DNA of 64,000 nt from Saccharomyces uvarum. Lineage: Eukaryota; Ascomycota; Saccharomycetes; Saccharomycetales; Saccharomycetaceae. A program made the translations under genes and the position numbers. The DNA lies in contig OX365934.1 of NCBI GenBank assembly GCA_947243795.1, forward strand, positions 682,001-746,000, in the 5' to 3' direction. Below are positions 49,926-59,622 of this stretch, one piece after another; the stretch's first letter is position 1, and the number at the start of each line of letters is the position of its first letter. The notes under the pieces were generated by a model. The model was not told where the DNA came from and made no database searches. It was given only the letters and a program-made list of their open reading frames with translations.

Positions 49926-52900
49926 ATGATGAACAAAATGAAAAGCGCTACTAATGATGCTGAAAAGCAAATCCTAGCCAGCGGCGTTAACGATTCACTG
50001 GAGGATGCACATCGTTATACGCAATTCATTTCATTGCAGGAGTTGTTGAAAGACAGACGTTATACCCCATCGGTGGAAAATTTAGAAAAACTACTATATG
50101 ATGAAACCATATTGAACGATCAAGAAATAAGGTTTCCACTATTGTTCGAGACTCTTTCAGTTACCTTATTCACAACGAAATTGGGGAAATCGATTCTACA
50201 AATGATGAAAGCTTTTACTTTAAAGGAAAGAAAAGCCTGGGAAAAGTCGTTTGAGAATCATGATTCAAATTACGCCTCAATAATACGAAGTTGGAAAGAA
50301 GATGATGTACTTCTCTTAAAATTTTTGAGATTTATACTGGCAAACAAAACGACGCCTTTACAGATTGACAGATACAACCTTCCGAAATACAAACTCCCGC
50401 TAAGTTTTTTGATTGTTTCTAAGGTTAATCTACCCTCCATAATACTCAATGAACGGTATAACATGCTAAAAGACTATTTGTTCGCTATAAGTGGACGTAT
50501 GGAAGGCTTTATAAGGTGTAATTCCACGTTTGACCAATCTGCACGTATATTCAAGAGGACTTTGCAAGAGTATGATAGAATGATAGAATTCCGTAATTTC
50601 TATTTTTGGTATTCCTTTAGTGCGGATAAAAATGTAACTCTTAAACTTAATAATAATACCAATCTATTAATGGACAGCCATGAGGATAATTCAGATGGTG
50701 GTAGTAGCGTTGACGACGCTGGTAAGAGTGATAATCATCCGAAACAGCCCAAAGACACAATAATACATCGAACCGTTAATGATCAAGAGCAAATATATTC
50801 ATTTGAATTAAACCAAGATGGAACGCTCCAAATACCTAACGTTATGGAACATTCCCTACTGAGACACAAACTTCTTTTCAAAATCTTGAATCTTACTCCA
50901 GTTTTGACGCCACTGTTGGAACAACAATTTAGTACATTATGTGGCCTAGTGGATCCGTTGACACAACCTACCCCAAACGACAAACATATTATATCGATAG
51001 ACTTCCTTTATCAACTCTTTCTGGGTTTAATGTATCCATCAATTAAAACCTCCCAAGAACACAATAACCATTATGATTGGAAATTCTATACCTGTTTTAA
51101 CATGCAAAAAATTATAGACGCTACCATGTTGAGGCTAAATTGCTTTGGTTTTGAAAAATTAAACTCAATAAACAACACAGATGACACAGTTCATTGGAGG
51201 ACACAACTGCATATATGGTTACCGCATGGTTTGAACACTCAGGATTTAGAATTACTCTACATGATTGATATACTGGCAGTATATACCATCTACAAATTAT
51301 ATGAAGAGATACCCATACAACTGAATCCATTTCTGTTTTCTTTGTTATCATTATGGAAAAATCTATCATGTGTTATACTTCTGGCTTTGGAAATTGATAG
51401 AATAGAAGAGGAAAAAGGTACCTACGAAACGCCGCTTATGGTTCGTGCCACAATCCGTGGAGCGGCAGCATTAAGATCTGTGATTGCTACTGTTCTCAAT
51501 GGACTAGTGAAAAGTAATGATCATGATTTCAAGCACGAGTCATTAAATACATTCATGTCACCCTATGGAAGAAAGCTGTGTCACGGCGCTTTATACGTCG
51601 ACTTGAGATCGCACACTGCATCTTTACTTGCCCTAGGAGCAAGTATCGAAGACGTTACTGATTTGTTTGCTGATTTGCAATCGGGTGATAGATTTGACGA
51701 GGATATTAGGTATATGTTTGATTATGAATGCGAAGATTATAATGAATCCTTTTCTGATAGCGGTGACGAAGAGCTGGGCGAAGATGTGAACTCAGGAGAA
51801 AAAACAAAGACTAGTATCCACAATGGTTTCTACCAAAGAAGGTGCAATTGCATCTTTAACGATGATAAATTGGTAGCAGAAGATGGAGCAAATGCATCTA
51901 CAAACAATGATAGCATGAAAAACGAGATGCGGAGTAATGGAAATGCAGGATCGAATACAGCCACTACGAATGCCAATCATGCTACCTCATCGATAAATCC
52001 TTTTTCAGTTAGATCAAGGAGTACATTCGAATTTGACTACAGTGGCGAAGACTGGAGAGATGTCCCCAAAGATTTTAATATATATTATTCGCCATCTTAT
52101 TCATTCATTCAGGAGCCTAAATTAGATATCATATTCAATTTGACTCTACGTGGTGCGACTGAAAAATTGAGCAGAGAGGAGTCCGTATTGCTAGTACGGT
52201 CAGTTGCATCGTGTGTAAAAAACGAACAAGATCAGATGATTTTAGCTGATCTGGGGTCCGATTTCACTAGTATAGGTGAAAACGTCGAAGGCGGGGATAC
52301 CGGCATCACCATTGACAAGACAAATGATGAAGAGCTTAGAAGAACAACACCAGACGATATTTATGAAATATGGTCTGAAGAGTCTGCATTTGAAAGGATG
52401 TTATACGTGAACCATGACGTTGCTTGGCGGCTAATGGACGAAATGCTGATGTGTACCGGTTATAGGAGGATATTAATATGGTTTCTTACACATTTGGAGC
52501 TAAAGCACTCATTGATATACTATGTGTTTGAGCTGATAATGGGGTTGCGTGGGAACCCATTTTCCGGGGAAGCCAACGATCAAGACAGAAAAGATGATAT
52601 GATATATGAGATCTTGAAGAAAAAGCAGAAGAACGAGAATACCTCCGGTCTTCCATTTTCAAGACAAGGACCAATTGTGTTATCTGATATTGAAACCAAA
52701 ATGCTATTACAAGAGTTTTTTATGAACGCAGCCATTTTCCTATCATCAAAAAACACCGAAGAGGAGAGTGAAGACGGTGATAAAGTTTCTCTATACTCCC
52801 TGGGTTTAGTTAAGCTAATTTGCTACATGGTGCAGACACTCATTGCAAACGATAAGTTTTTTTTCACCAAGTCTGAATGCACTTTTGAGCTTCAAACTTT

Positions 52901-53306
52901 ACTGATGACATGGATTGGTATCCTGCCCGAGGCTAAAGATTTGTTTTTTCAGATCAAATCAAGACTGGCCATGGAAGAAGATGACACTACCGACCATACC
53001 GTTCAACATAAAGATAAGAAGGATCTCGACTCAGAAAAGAAGCCGAACACAAAGTCAATTTCTAAACTCAACATGAAAATACTGAGCCTATTTCCTTCTA
53101 ACCCTACTGACAATGACGATAATTCCGCTATTAGTACATTGCGCAGCTTCATAACCGATTATTCCTTCGACACGCAGGTGGTGGCTCCGGGGCGAAGAGT
53201 GGTGTTCCATGACGATAAAATTTTACCGTTGCCAAAGGCTGACAAGCCGATCCCTCTTCACGAATATATAACACTCGCTGAGCTTGACATGGGGGATAGC
53301 GAGTGA
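49926..53306 (+). CDS. CAF130: CCR4-NOT complex subunit Caf130
   Basis: Fungal-specific subunit of the CCR4-NOT deadenylase complex. In S. cerevisiae it links the complex to nascent ribosomal proteins and helps adjust RPL3/RPL4 mRNA levels. The ATG at 49926 gives 1126 residues (1122 in S288c as I recall). The protein is mostly helical, with the conserved opening 'YTQFISLQELLKDRRYTPSV', a central block 'CHGALYVDLRSHTASLLALG', a disordered acidic, Asn-rich insert (about 600-690), and a C-terminal block beginning 'STFEFDYSGEDWRDVP'. No catalytic motif is present. A branch-point-like TACTAAT occurs in the first codons (see findings), so the very 5' end may be more complex. Confidence 0.94.
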   Translation: MMNKMKSATNDAEKQILASGVNDSLEDAHRYTQFISLQELLKDRRYTPSVENLEKLLYDETILNDQEIRFPLLFETLSVTLFTTKLGKSILQMMKAFTLKERKAWEKSFENHDSNYASIIRSWKEDDVLLLKFLRFILANKTTPLQIDRYNLPKYKLPLSFLIVSKVNLPSIILNERYNMLKDYLFAISGRMEGFIRCNSTFDQSARIFKRTLQEYDRMIEFRNFYFWYSFSADKNVTLKLNNNTNLLMDSHEDNSDGGSSVDDAGKSDNHPKQPKDTIIHRTVNDQEQIYSFELNQDGTLQIPNVMEHSLLRHKLLFKILNLTPVLTPLLEQQFSTLCGLVDPLTQPTPNDKHIISIDFLYQLFLGLMYPSIKTSQEHNNHYDWKFYTCFNMQKIIDATMLRLNCFGFEKLNSINNTDDTVHWRTQLHIWLPHGLNTQDLELLYMIDILAVYTIYKLYEEIPIQLNPFLFSLLSLWKNLSCVILLALEIDRIEEEKGTYETPLMVRATIRGAAALRSVIATVLNGLVKSNDHDFKHESLNTFMSPYGRKLCHGALYVDLRSHTASLLALGASIEDVTDLFADLQSGDRFDEDIRYMFDYECEDYNESFSDSGDEELGEDVNSGEKTKTSIHNGFYQRRCNCIFNDDKLVAEDGANASTNNDSMKNEMRSNGNAGSNTATTNANHATSSINPFSVRSRSTFEFDYSGEDWRDVPKDFNIYYSPSYSFIQEPKLDIIFNLTLRGATEKLSREESVLLVRSVASCVKNEQDQMILADLGSDFTSIGENVEGGDTGITIDKTNDEELRRTTPDDIYEIWSEESAFERMLYVNHDVAWRLMDEMLMCTGYRRILIWFLTHLELKHSLIYYVFELIMGLRGNPFSGEANDQDRKDDMIYEILKKKQKNENTSGLPFSRQGPIVLSDIETKMLLQEFFMNAAIFLSSKNTEEESEDGDKVSLYSLGLVKLICYMVQTLIANDKFFFTKSECTFELQTLLMTWIGILPEAKDLFFQIKSRLAMEEDDTTDHTVQHKDKKDLDSEKKPNTKSISKLNMKILSLFPSNPTDNDDNSAISTLRSFITDYSFDTQVVAPGRRVVFHDDKILPLPKADKPIPLHEYITLAELDMGDSE

Positions 53307-53401
53307 TTAGTACATTAGTTATGTATTCTCTATACACCCTTTTAATGACTTTTGACCATCTATCAATAACTTAAGCCCAGATAAATGTGTGTTACCCTGC
53401 A

Positions 53402-53410
53402 GGTGGCAAA
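53402..53410 (+). promoter_or_regulatory. PACE element (Rpn4 site) of PRE9
   Basis: GGTGGCAAA, a perfect proteasome-associated control element, lies 152 bases before the PRE9 ATG. Rpn4 binds this sequence and raises all proteasome subunit genes together. A TATATATAAAA box follows at about 53445. Confidence 0.93.
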
Positions 53411-53561
53411 AATTTGTAGAGAATAGAGCATAAAAAAGATGGAATATATATAAAATAAGGAATCTTGCTGAGGCGGAATGGAGAGATTGCTGTAGTACCA
53501 CAAGTGATTATCAGTGTGATTTGCATCAGTTGATTAGCAAATATAGTAAGTGACATTAAGA

Positions 53562-54338
53562 ATGGGTTCCAGAAGATACGATTCCAGGACAACAATTTTT
53601 TCCCCTGAGGGACGTCTATACCAAGTTGAATATGCCCTAGAGTCCATTTCACATGCCGGTACTGCAATTGGGATCATGGCATCTGACGGGATTGTTCTTG
53701 CTGCGGAGCGTAAAGTCACGAGTACTTTGTTGGAGCAAGACACTTCTACGGAAAAATTATACAAGCTTAATGATAAAATCGCTGTTGCTGTTGCTGGGTT
53801 GACTGCAGACGCTGAAATTCTGATAAATACAGCCAGGGTTCACGCTCAAAACTACCTAAAAAGCTACAACGAAGACATACCTGTGGAGATTTTAGTAAGA
53901 AGATTGAGTGATATAAAACAAGGTTACACGCAACATGGTGGTTTAAGACCATTTGGTGTATCATTTATCTACGCTGGCCATGATGATAGATACGGTTACC
54001 AGCTGTACACTTCCAATCCATCCGGTAACTATACAGGCTGGAAGGCTATCAGTGTTGGTGCTAACACTTCAGCAGCACAAACACTACTTCAAATGGATTA
54101 CAAGGATGATATGAAGGTAGATGATGCTATTGACTTGGCGTTAAAAACATTATCCAAGACTACCGACAGTAGCGCGTTGACATATGATAGGTTAGAGTTT
54201 GCCACTATTAGAAAGGGTGTCAATGATGGAGAAGTGTATCAGAAGATTTTCAAGCCTCAAGAAATAAAGGATCTACTGGTGAAGACCGGCATCACCAAGA
54301 AGGATGAGGATGAAGAAGCAGACGAAGAAATGAAATAA
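53562..54338 (+). CDS. PRE9: 20S proteasome subunit alpha 3 (Pre9)
   Basis: Outer-ring subunit of the 20S core; the only non-essential one in S. cerevisiae, whose loss lets Pre6 take its place. It has 258 residues from the ATG at 53562. The alpha-type signature is at the N-terminus: 'SRRYDSRTTIFSPEGRLYQV' then EYA (about residues 3-25), with the gate-forming tail in front. The rest follows the proteasome fold ('GIVLAAERKVTS', 'AVAGLTADAEILI', 'RPFGVSFIYAGHDDRYGYQL'). The C-terminal tail is acidic and Lys-rich. It differs from the S. cerevisiae protein at only a handful of places. A PACE element lies upstream. Confidence 0.98.
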   Translation: MGSRRYDSRTTIFSPEGRLYQVEYALESISHAGTAIGIMASDGIVLAAERKVTSTLLEQDTSTEKLYKLNDKIAVAVAGLTADAEILINTARVHAQNYLKSYNEDIPVEILVRRLSDIKQGYTQHGGLRPFGVSFIYAGHDDRYGYQLYTSNPSGNYTGWKAISVGANTSAAQTLLQMDYKDDMKVDDAIDLALKTLSKTTDSSALTYDRLEFATIRKGVNDGEVYQKIFKPQEIKDLLVKTGITKKDEDEEADEEMK

Positions 54339-54484
54339 GAATTTAAGGTATTATTTAATTTCATGCTTATATAAATGTGTACGCATAGAAACATACGTTC
54401 AAAACTAAAGAAAAAAAAGCAAATTAATAATATTACTATTTCCTTCCTGTAGAGAGAGACATGACCTGCAAATGCTTTTTTGCG

Positions 54485-54526
54485 GAATTTTCTAGATCGA
54501 AATTCTTCGAGAAGCAGATATAAAAA
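54485..54526 (+). promoter_or_regulatory. Heat-shock-like elements and TATA box of LSB1
   Basis: GAAttTTC at 54485-54492 and TTCgaGAA at 54506-54513 are two perfect inverted HSE half-site pairs, and TATAAAAA at 54519-54526 lies about 80 bases before the ATG. The spacing between the two pairs is not a clean multiple of five, so they may act as separate weak Hsf1 sites. Confidence 0.5.
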
Positions 54527-54606
54527 AGGCTTGCGGTTTACCGGCCGTTTAGAATTTACCTCCTCACTCTACATTTTGACATCACCTAGCAGGTTAACAA
54601 AACAGC

Positions 54607-55323
54607 ATGTCCGCATCACTAATAAACCGTTCATTAAAGAATATAAGGAATGAGTTGGACTTTTTAAAGGAGTCCGAAGTTATATCAGACGACATCTTCA
54701 ATTTGATCAATAGTAAGTTGCCTGAAAAATGGGACGGAAACTTAGGGTCATTCCACAATGAATCTGTAGAAGAGTTTGTCGAAGCTTTATATGATTTTGA
54801 AGCTCAGCAAGAAGGCGACCTGTCTTTGAAAACAGGTGATAAAATTCAAATTTTAGAGAAGATCTCCCCTGATTGGTATAGAGGCAAAGCGAACAATAGG
54901 GTGGGTATATTCCCTGCGAACTATGTAAAACCTGCATTTGCGAGATCAGCTTCACCTGGGACTGAAGGAGCTAGCTTAAGTTCTAAATTATCTCGTCCTA
55001 GTGTTCTGCCCCCATCTTATGAACCAGTAGTCTTACAGTACCCTTCACAGCAAGCCCCAGCACCTTATGCACCACCTCCCCACCAACAGCAAGCTCCTTT
55101 GCCCTTTCCCCCATCTTTTACTAATTACTACCAGCAGCCACAGCAACAGTATGCACCACCTCCACAAGCACCAGTGCAGCCACAACAGCCACAACAGCCA
55201 CAACAACAGCAAAGTAGCGGGGCTAGTAGTGCATTCAAGAGCTTTGGTAGCAAGTTGGGGAATGCTGCTATATTTGGTGCTGGTTCTACTATCGGTAGTG
55301 ATATCGTTCATAGCATTTTTTAA
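54607..55323 (+). CDS. LSB1: SH3-domain Las17-binding protein Lsb1
   Basis: Binds yeast WASP (Las17) and inhibits Arp2/3 activation; paralogue of Pin3/Lsb2. It has 238 residues (241 in S. cerevisiae). An SH3 domain covers about residues 55-110 with the usual ALYDF, 'GDLSLKTGDKI', 'DWYRG' and 'GIFPANYV' motifs. The PY motif P-P-S-Y at 135-138 recruits the ubiquitin ligase Rsp5 in the family. A Pro/Gln-rich, prion-like stretch follows (about 145-205), and the C-terminus is Gly/Ser-rich with 'SKLGNAAIFGAGSTIG'. Length differences lie in the glutamine repeats. Heat-shock-like sites upstream suit a stress-regulated actin factor. Confidence 0.95.
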   Translation: MSASLINRSLKNIRNELDFLKESEVISDDIFNLINSKLPEKWDGNLGSFHNESVEEFVEALYDFEAQQEGDLSLKTGDKIQILEKISPDWYRGKANNRVGIFPANYVKPAFARSASPGTEGASLSSKLSRPSVLPPSYEPVVLQYPSQQAPAPYAPPPHQQQAPLPFPPSFTNYYQQPQQQYAPPPQAPVQPQQPQQPQQQQSSGASSAFKSFGSKLGNAAIFGAGSTIGSDIVHSIF

Positions 55324-55935
55324 AGAATATGTTGCAAAACATATGGTTTAATAAATTTACGCTTACTGAAGAACTTGTGAGGGGCTGAGAAAAGGATACA
55401 TAGAATACACGTATGCCAATATGCTTGTCTTGTGGGATTTTTGAAATTTATATTGATGAAGAAATCGATTGACTTTTTTTCTACATTGAAATATCCGATT
55501 ACATAGCTAATTGTAGGTGTATAAAGAGCAGAAGGGTAGATTTCATAAAAGATATATCATCTTGTTAGGGTATGAAGAAGTGTGGGGCATCTGGGCTGTT
55601 TAAATATGAAGCATGAGCTAAAACAAAAGTTGAGGATAGGAGCCGCCGGGTTGCGAGTGGGCGATGAGCTATGGAGGAGCCAATAATATCTCCTCATGGT
55701 AGGGTACGCCTAATCATCCCAGAACTTATAGAATTGACATTTGATGTTTTTCATTGTCATGTTAAGAAAGCATATAAAATGTCCGACGTTTCTTTTTCTA
55801 AAATGTTATCTATCTTTAATAGCTTATTAAAATTTACTTTATCAGAATATATTTGAGAATATTTCGTTACTTTTTGTATTTTATATATCATTGACCCTAA
55901 ATGACCATTTAATTGGGTCTTACCGTTGAATTAGC
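55324..55935. other. Convergent 3' region, LSB1 / TPO2
   Basis: 612 bases with no supported gene. S288c has a dubious ORF (YGR137W) around here; the open frames in this species do not resemble a conserved protein. Confidence 0.45.
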
Positions 55936-57777
55936 TCACATATCGACACTATCGATAGAGTAGTCCTTCTTGGACAATTTATGTCTCAATTCCTTACCCC
56001 AGTAAGAGAATGCAAAAGGTAAAGCGATCATAGCAGTGGAGATGAAAGCCAATAACCAGGAACCCCAATGTAAGTTCAATTTGTGGTACATTTGAATGGT
56101 AAACAATGGGAAGGCAGCACCACCACAGGATCTTAAGAAAACCTTTGTGGCCAAAGCACTGGATGCATATTGGACGTAACAATCAATGATGTAGTTGTTT
56201 AGCGAATAATAAATCAACACCATACCAAAACCAAAAGCTAAACCAGCAGAGGCTGGACCGACCCAAATAATATGTTTATAAGAGGTGGCACCTAAAATCC
56301 AAAGGGCAATAGCAGCAAATGGAGCACCAATCTTGGCACCTAACAGACGATCTTCGGGTGTAGGTTTACGTTGTTTGACAATTGCTAGATACTTGTTTTC
56401 ACAATAGAAGGTTGTGGCTAGAGCCCATAGAGCACCGATAACGATAGGAATGAACATTAATCCAACAATGTTATCCTTGTAACCATACAATTCACCGAAA
56501 ATGACAGGGAAGGCGAAGAAGAACGCGTATAATAGAGAGTAAATCAAACACACGTAAAAGCAAGTGGCGACCAAGACGGGTTCAGTGACAGCGAAATACA
56601 AAGGTCTTACTAAACAAGCTCTCATCATTTCACTCATACTAACACCTTGGGCTTCCTGTTCAGTCATGATCTTGGGGTTACCGGTCTCTTTTCTTAATCT
56701 AACGGCTTTTCTCTTCAAGATAACTGGAGCGTATGTTTCTGGAATAAGAGAGGCCACAATCCACATAACACCTGCGAAGGCCATGTTGACCCAAAAGATC
56801 AGGTCCATACGGCCGGTGGAAACGGAAATGAAACCATTAACTAATGGACCAACGACGGGACCAACATAAGGAGCAAAGGCAAAGAAGGCAATGGCTTTAC
56901 CTCTAGTTTCACTGGGGAACATATCGGCGATGGACCCACCAACGAGGCACAGACCGGAAGAGGACCAAACACCACATAAAAACCTACAGGCTAGAAGACA
57001 ACCCAGATTTGGGGCCAATGCACAAGGAATGTTGAAAATGACATAAAGACCCATAGACACAAAGTAAGCGATTCTTCTACCGTACAAGTCACTGACTGGA
57101 GACCAGATCAAAGGACCCAAGGAGAACCCGATGACCATTAAGGAACATGATAAAATAGCGGCTTCCATACCGACGTGGAATTTCTTCTCGACGGTTCCTA
57201 GCCCACCACTGATACAAGCGGACCCGTAGGCGACGCAAATAACCAAGATGGATAACAGCACGGTGTAGGACCAACGGATCCATCCGGGCCAGTTGTGAGG
57301 GTTTTCTGGATCACCAGTGACAAAAGTGACGAATTCGATTTCTGGGTCCAACTCGTTCTCGGCGCTCTGATCTTCACCTTCGATTTCATCTTCCTCCATT
57401 TCTTCCTTACCGTTGGATGAAGAATTGGTGCCGGTACGGTTCAATTGTCTTGTTCTGGTACGGGACAAGGCAGAAGCGGTTCTACCCATGGATTGCAAGG
57501 TGGCCACTGGAACCAGTCCAGATGGAGTTTCCATAGTATATTCTTCAGGGAAGATGTTATTTTTAGCAGTTTGAGGAGCATTGATGTCAGGCACTGGGGC
57601 GGCCGAAGTGACACCTAAATCCTGTAAAGACTTCACGGTTTCAGTCTTGGTCAACTTCAATTGGTTTGTACGAGAATTTGTTTTTGCAGGGACGTATTGT
57701 TGGGGTTGCTGGCCTTCACCGTCTACCATGGAAGTGTTTTGGGAGTTGAATGAAACAACAGATTCTTGATCACTCAT
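55936..57777 (-). CDS. TPO2: Polyamine exporter Tpo2 (MFS, DHA1)
   Basis: Plasma-membrane H+ antiporter of the DHA1 drug-resistance branch that exports spermine and helps resist acetic and other weak acids. It has 613 residues (614 in S. cerevisiae). A cytosolic N-terminal tail of about 165 residues is rich in Ser/Thr and acidic near its end, and contains FPEEY-type motif residues 76-94. Twelve membrane helices follow from about 170 to 590, with MFS loop motifs 'GPLIWSPVSDLYGRR' (loop 2-3) and 'FLCGVWSSSGLCLVGGSIAD'. The closest alternative is the paralogue Tpo3, but position beside LSB1 and CBF2 identifies TPO2. High codon bias suggests strong expression. Haa1 is its known activator. Confidence 0.95.
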   Translation of the reverse strand: MSDQESVVSFNSQNTSMVDGEGQQPQQYVPAKTNSRTNQLKLTKTETVKSLQDLGVTSAAPVPDINAPQTAKNNIFPEEYTMETPSGLVPVATLQSMGRTASALSRTRTRQLNRTGTNSSSNGKEEMEEDEIEGEDQSAENELDPEIEFVTFVTGDPENPHNWPGWIRWSYTVLLSILVICVAYGSACISGGLGTVEKKFHVGMEAAILSCSLMVIGFSLGPLIWSPVSDLYGRRIAYFVSMGLYVIFNIPCALAPNLGCLLACRFLCGVWSSSGLCLVGGSIADMFPSETRGKAIAFFAFAPYVGPVVGPLVNGFISVSTGRMDLIFWVNMAFAGVMWIVASLIPETYAPVILKRKAVRLRKETGNPKIMTEQEAQGVSMSEMMRACLVRPLYFAVTEPVLVATCFYVCLIYSLLYAFFFAFPVIFGELYGYKDNIVGLMFIPIVIGALWALATTFYCENKYLAIVKQRKPTPEDRLLGAKIGAPFAAIALWILGATSYKHIIWVGPASAGLAFGFGMVLIYYSLNNYIIDCYVQYASSALATKVFLRSCGGAAFPLFTIQMYHKLNLHWGSWLLAFISTAMIALPFAFSYWGKELRHKLSKKDYSIDSVDM

Positions 57778-59622
57778 ATTTTGTTTTGTATATTATTTTT
57801 AGTAATTAGTTATTAGAGGGGATTAGAAGGAAAGTTCAATAAGGGAAAAAATAGTAGGATTTATAAATAATGAATAATAGCAGTGCTTTAATGAAAAGAC
57901 GTATTAATTAAACTTGAAACTGAAAGAAAGAAAAATATTAAGTATATTATTAAGGGGGGGGGGGTTGTTGAATATTGTTCTCTATAAACACAAACAATAG
58001 AATTGGTATTATTTTTCTTTGGTGTGATAAGCAAGAAATAAAACAAACAAGTAGTAATACAGAGCCACCACTAACTGGAAAAGGGTGTATGCATGATGTA
58101 TATATATATAGCAAGAAAAAAAAAAAAAGGAAAACAAATAAATAAATAAATAAAAATAAAAAAAAAGTGAATACTGGTTACTCAAAAAAACCTATAATGT
58201 GCTTAAAAATTCCGGATACCTAAGCAGCGAAGCAAATAACTCGTTCAGTGAGAGCGACGCGACACTTATTTTCGTTCTGCGCTACTGAGAATTCGTATTT
58301 TTTTTTTTTGATGAATTTAACGGCTGTGGACTCATCTCGAGAGAGAGATCGGTGCCAGAAGGCACGAGGACAATATGTCCCTCGGAAAGAGAGAGGCGCA
58401 CGCGTCTGGTTTCCACGAGGTCTGCCGTACATGCGCCCTCCCATTTAAAGTTTGGTGCGGCAGGCAGGCGCGCTGCGGCCAAACTATGGGCCACCCGAGG
58501 GAATTTAACACGCCCATTCTCTGCGGGGTTTTTTTTTTGTGGTTTGCGCTGTTTTTTTCGCAAAAGGTTCCTCCAGACACACCACGCAATATATATCACT
58601 CGGAAACGGCAAGAAAAAAATTGAGCGCAAATTTTGCTTAGGTTAGCAGCCCCGTTGCTTTTCCGGCCCGTGGTGTGGTGTGGCGTGCTTTCGGCGGCTA
58701 AATGGCCAGATGAGTTCAGGGGAAGGGCCGTAGGCACCAAAACCGGATTTTTTGAGTGAGATTTGATCACCGGCCAAGGGCAGAGCAAAAACGTTGGGCA
58801 GTCGTTGGTTGAAGCCGCAAGCCGTCTTGTCTCGCCTTTCTCCACAGGGTGCTTTGGCGCTGGTAAGGATGGGAGGCCAGCATGTGGCCAAAACGCGCAC
58901 TCAGCCCTCTATGGGTGCCTTTGACTGTTGGTAGCTGTAAGACGGACCCTCGTTTCTTGCCTTTTCTCTCCCTTCGGCAGTTATTGGCACAGTCGTAACT
59001 CGCATGTATATACAGTTGATGGGCGGCTCCCTTTTTTCTGATATAAACAAAGTAAAACACACCATCACCCGGCGCATCCGAAGGGATTGGCTGCCCTACC
59101 CTTCCCTTTCCGCCCTCGCAAATATGTATCTTATCAGATTTTATCGTAGCTTTGTTCTTCTCTTGGCGTACGTCGTTTCCCTCCTCCCTTTTTCTACTTT
59201 CCCAAATGCAAAAACCTTGTGTGACATATGTTGCCGCGCATCTTTATTTTAAGTAGTTGCATCATACGTTAAAGAAAAAACTACCGGCGGATGGTCCTGG
59301 AAGTTTATTCAGGGTTGTCTTCCGTTAGAAAGCCTGTGACGTCTGTAAGCGCCAAGCAAAAACTTAACGCTTGTTTGCACTTGCGGAAACACTTGCATTA
59401 CCGGCTTAGATAGCAAATACCAATGTCCATGCTTATTGTTTGAGGGTCTGTTACCCTGTTCATGTTTCATTGAGGTTTTCGCGTCTTTCAGTAGCCATTT
59501 TTTGATTTTCTCGCATACAACAACCAAAAGAAAACAAATGGAAAATACGAGATAGATCATCGATATTTTTTTTTCAATTGCGGTTGAAAAGTGTCGTGCA
59601 AGAACAGCCAAACCAACACACT
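57778..59622. promoter_or_regulatory. Long divergent TPO2 / CBF2 intergenic region
   Basis: 1,845 bases with no supported gene. From TPO2 outward: a G run of 11 (57954-57964), TA and A-rich repeats including an AAAT microsatellite (58136-58160), then a GC-rich block (about 58310-58960) full of chance open frames in many phases. Two matches to the Haa1 consensus SMGGSG occur at 58523-58528 (GCGGGG) and 58717-58722 (CAGGGG). S288c has a dubious ORF (YGR139W) in this area. The CBF2 side shows T-rich sequence only. Confidence 0.45.

Noticed and set aside
55671-55856. 61-residue frame between LSB1 and TPO2
   Set aside because: AT-rich, no family likeness, in the area of a dubious S288c ORF.
58282-58845. 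187-residue and other frames on both strands upstream of TPO2
   Set aside because: A GC-rich block gives long chance frames in many phases at once. No domain or conserved protein is recognised.
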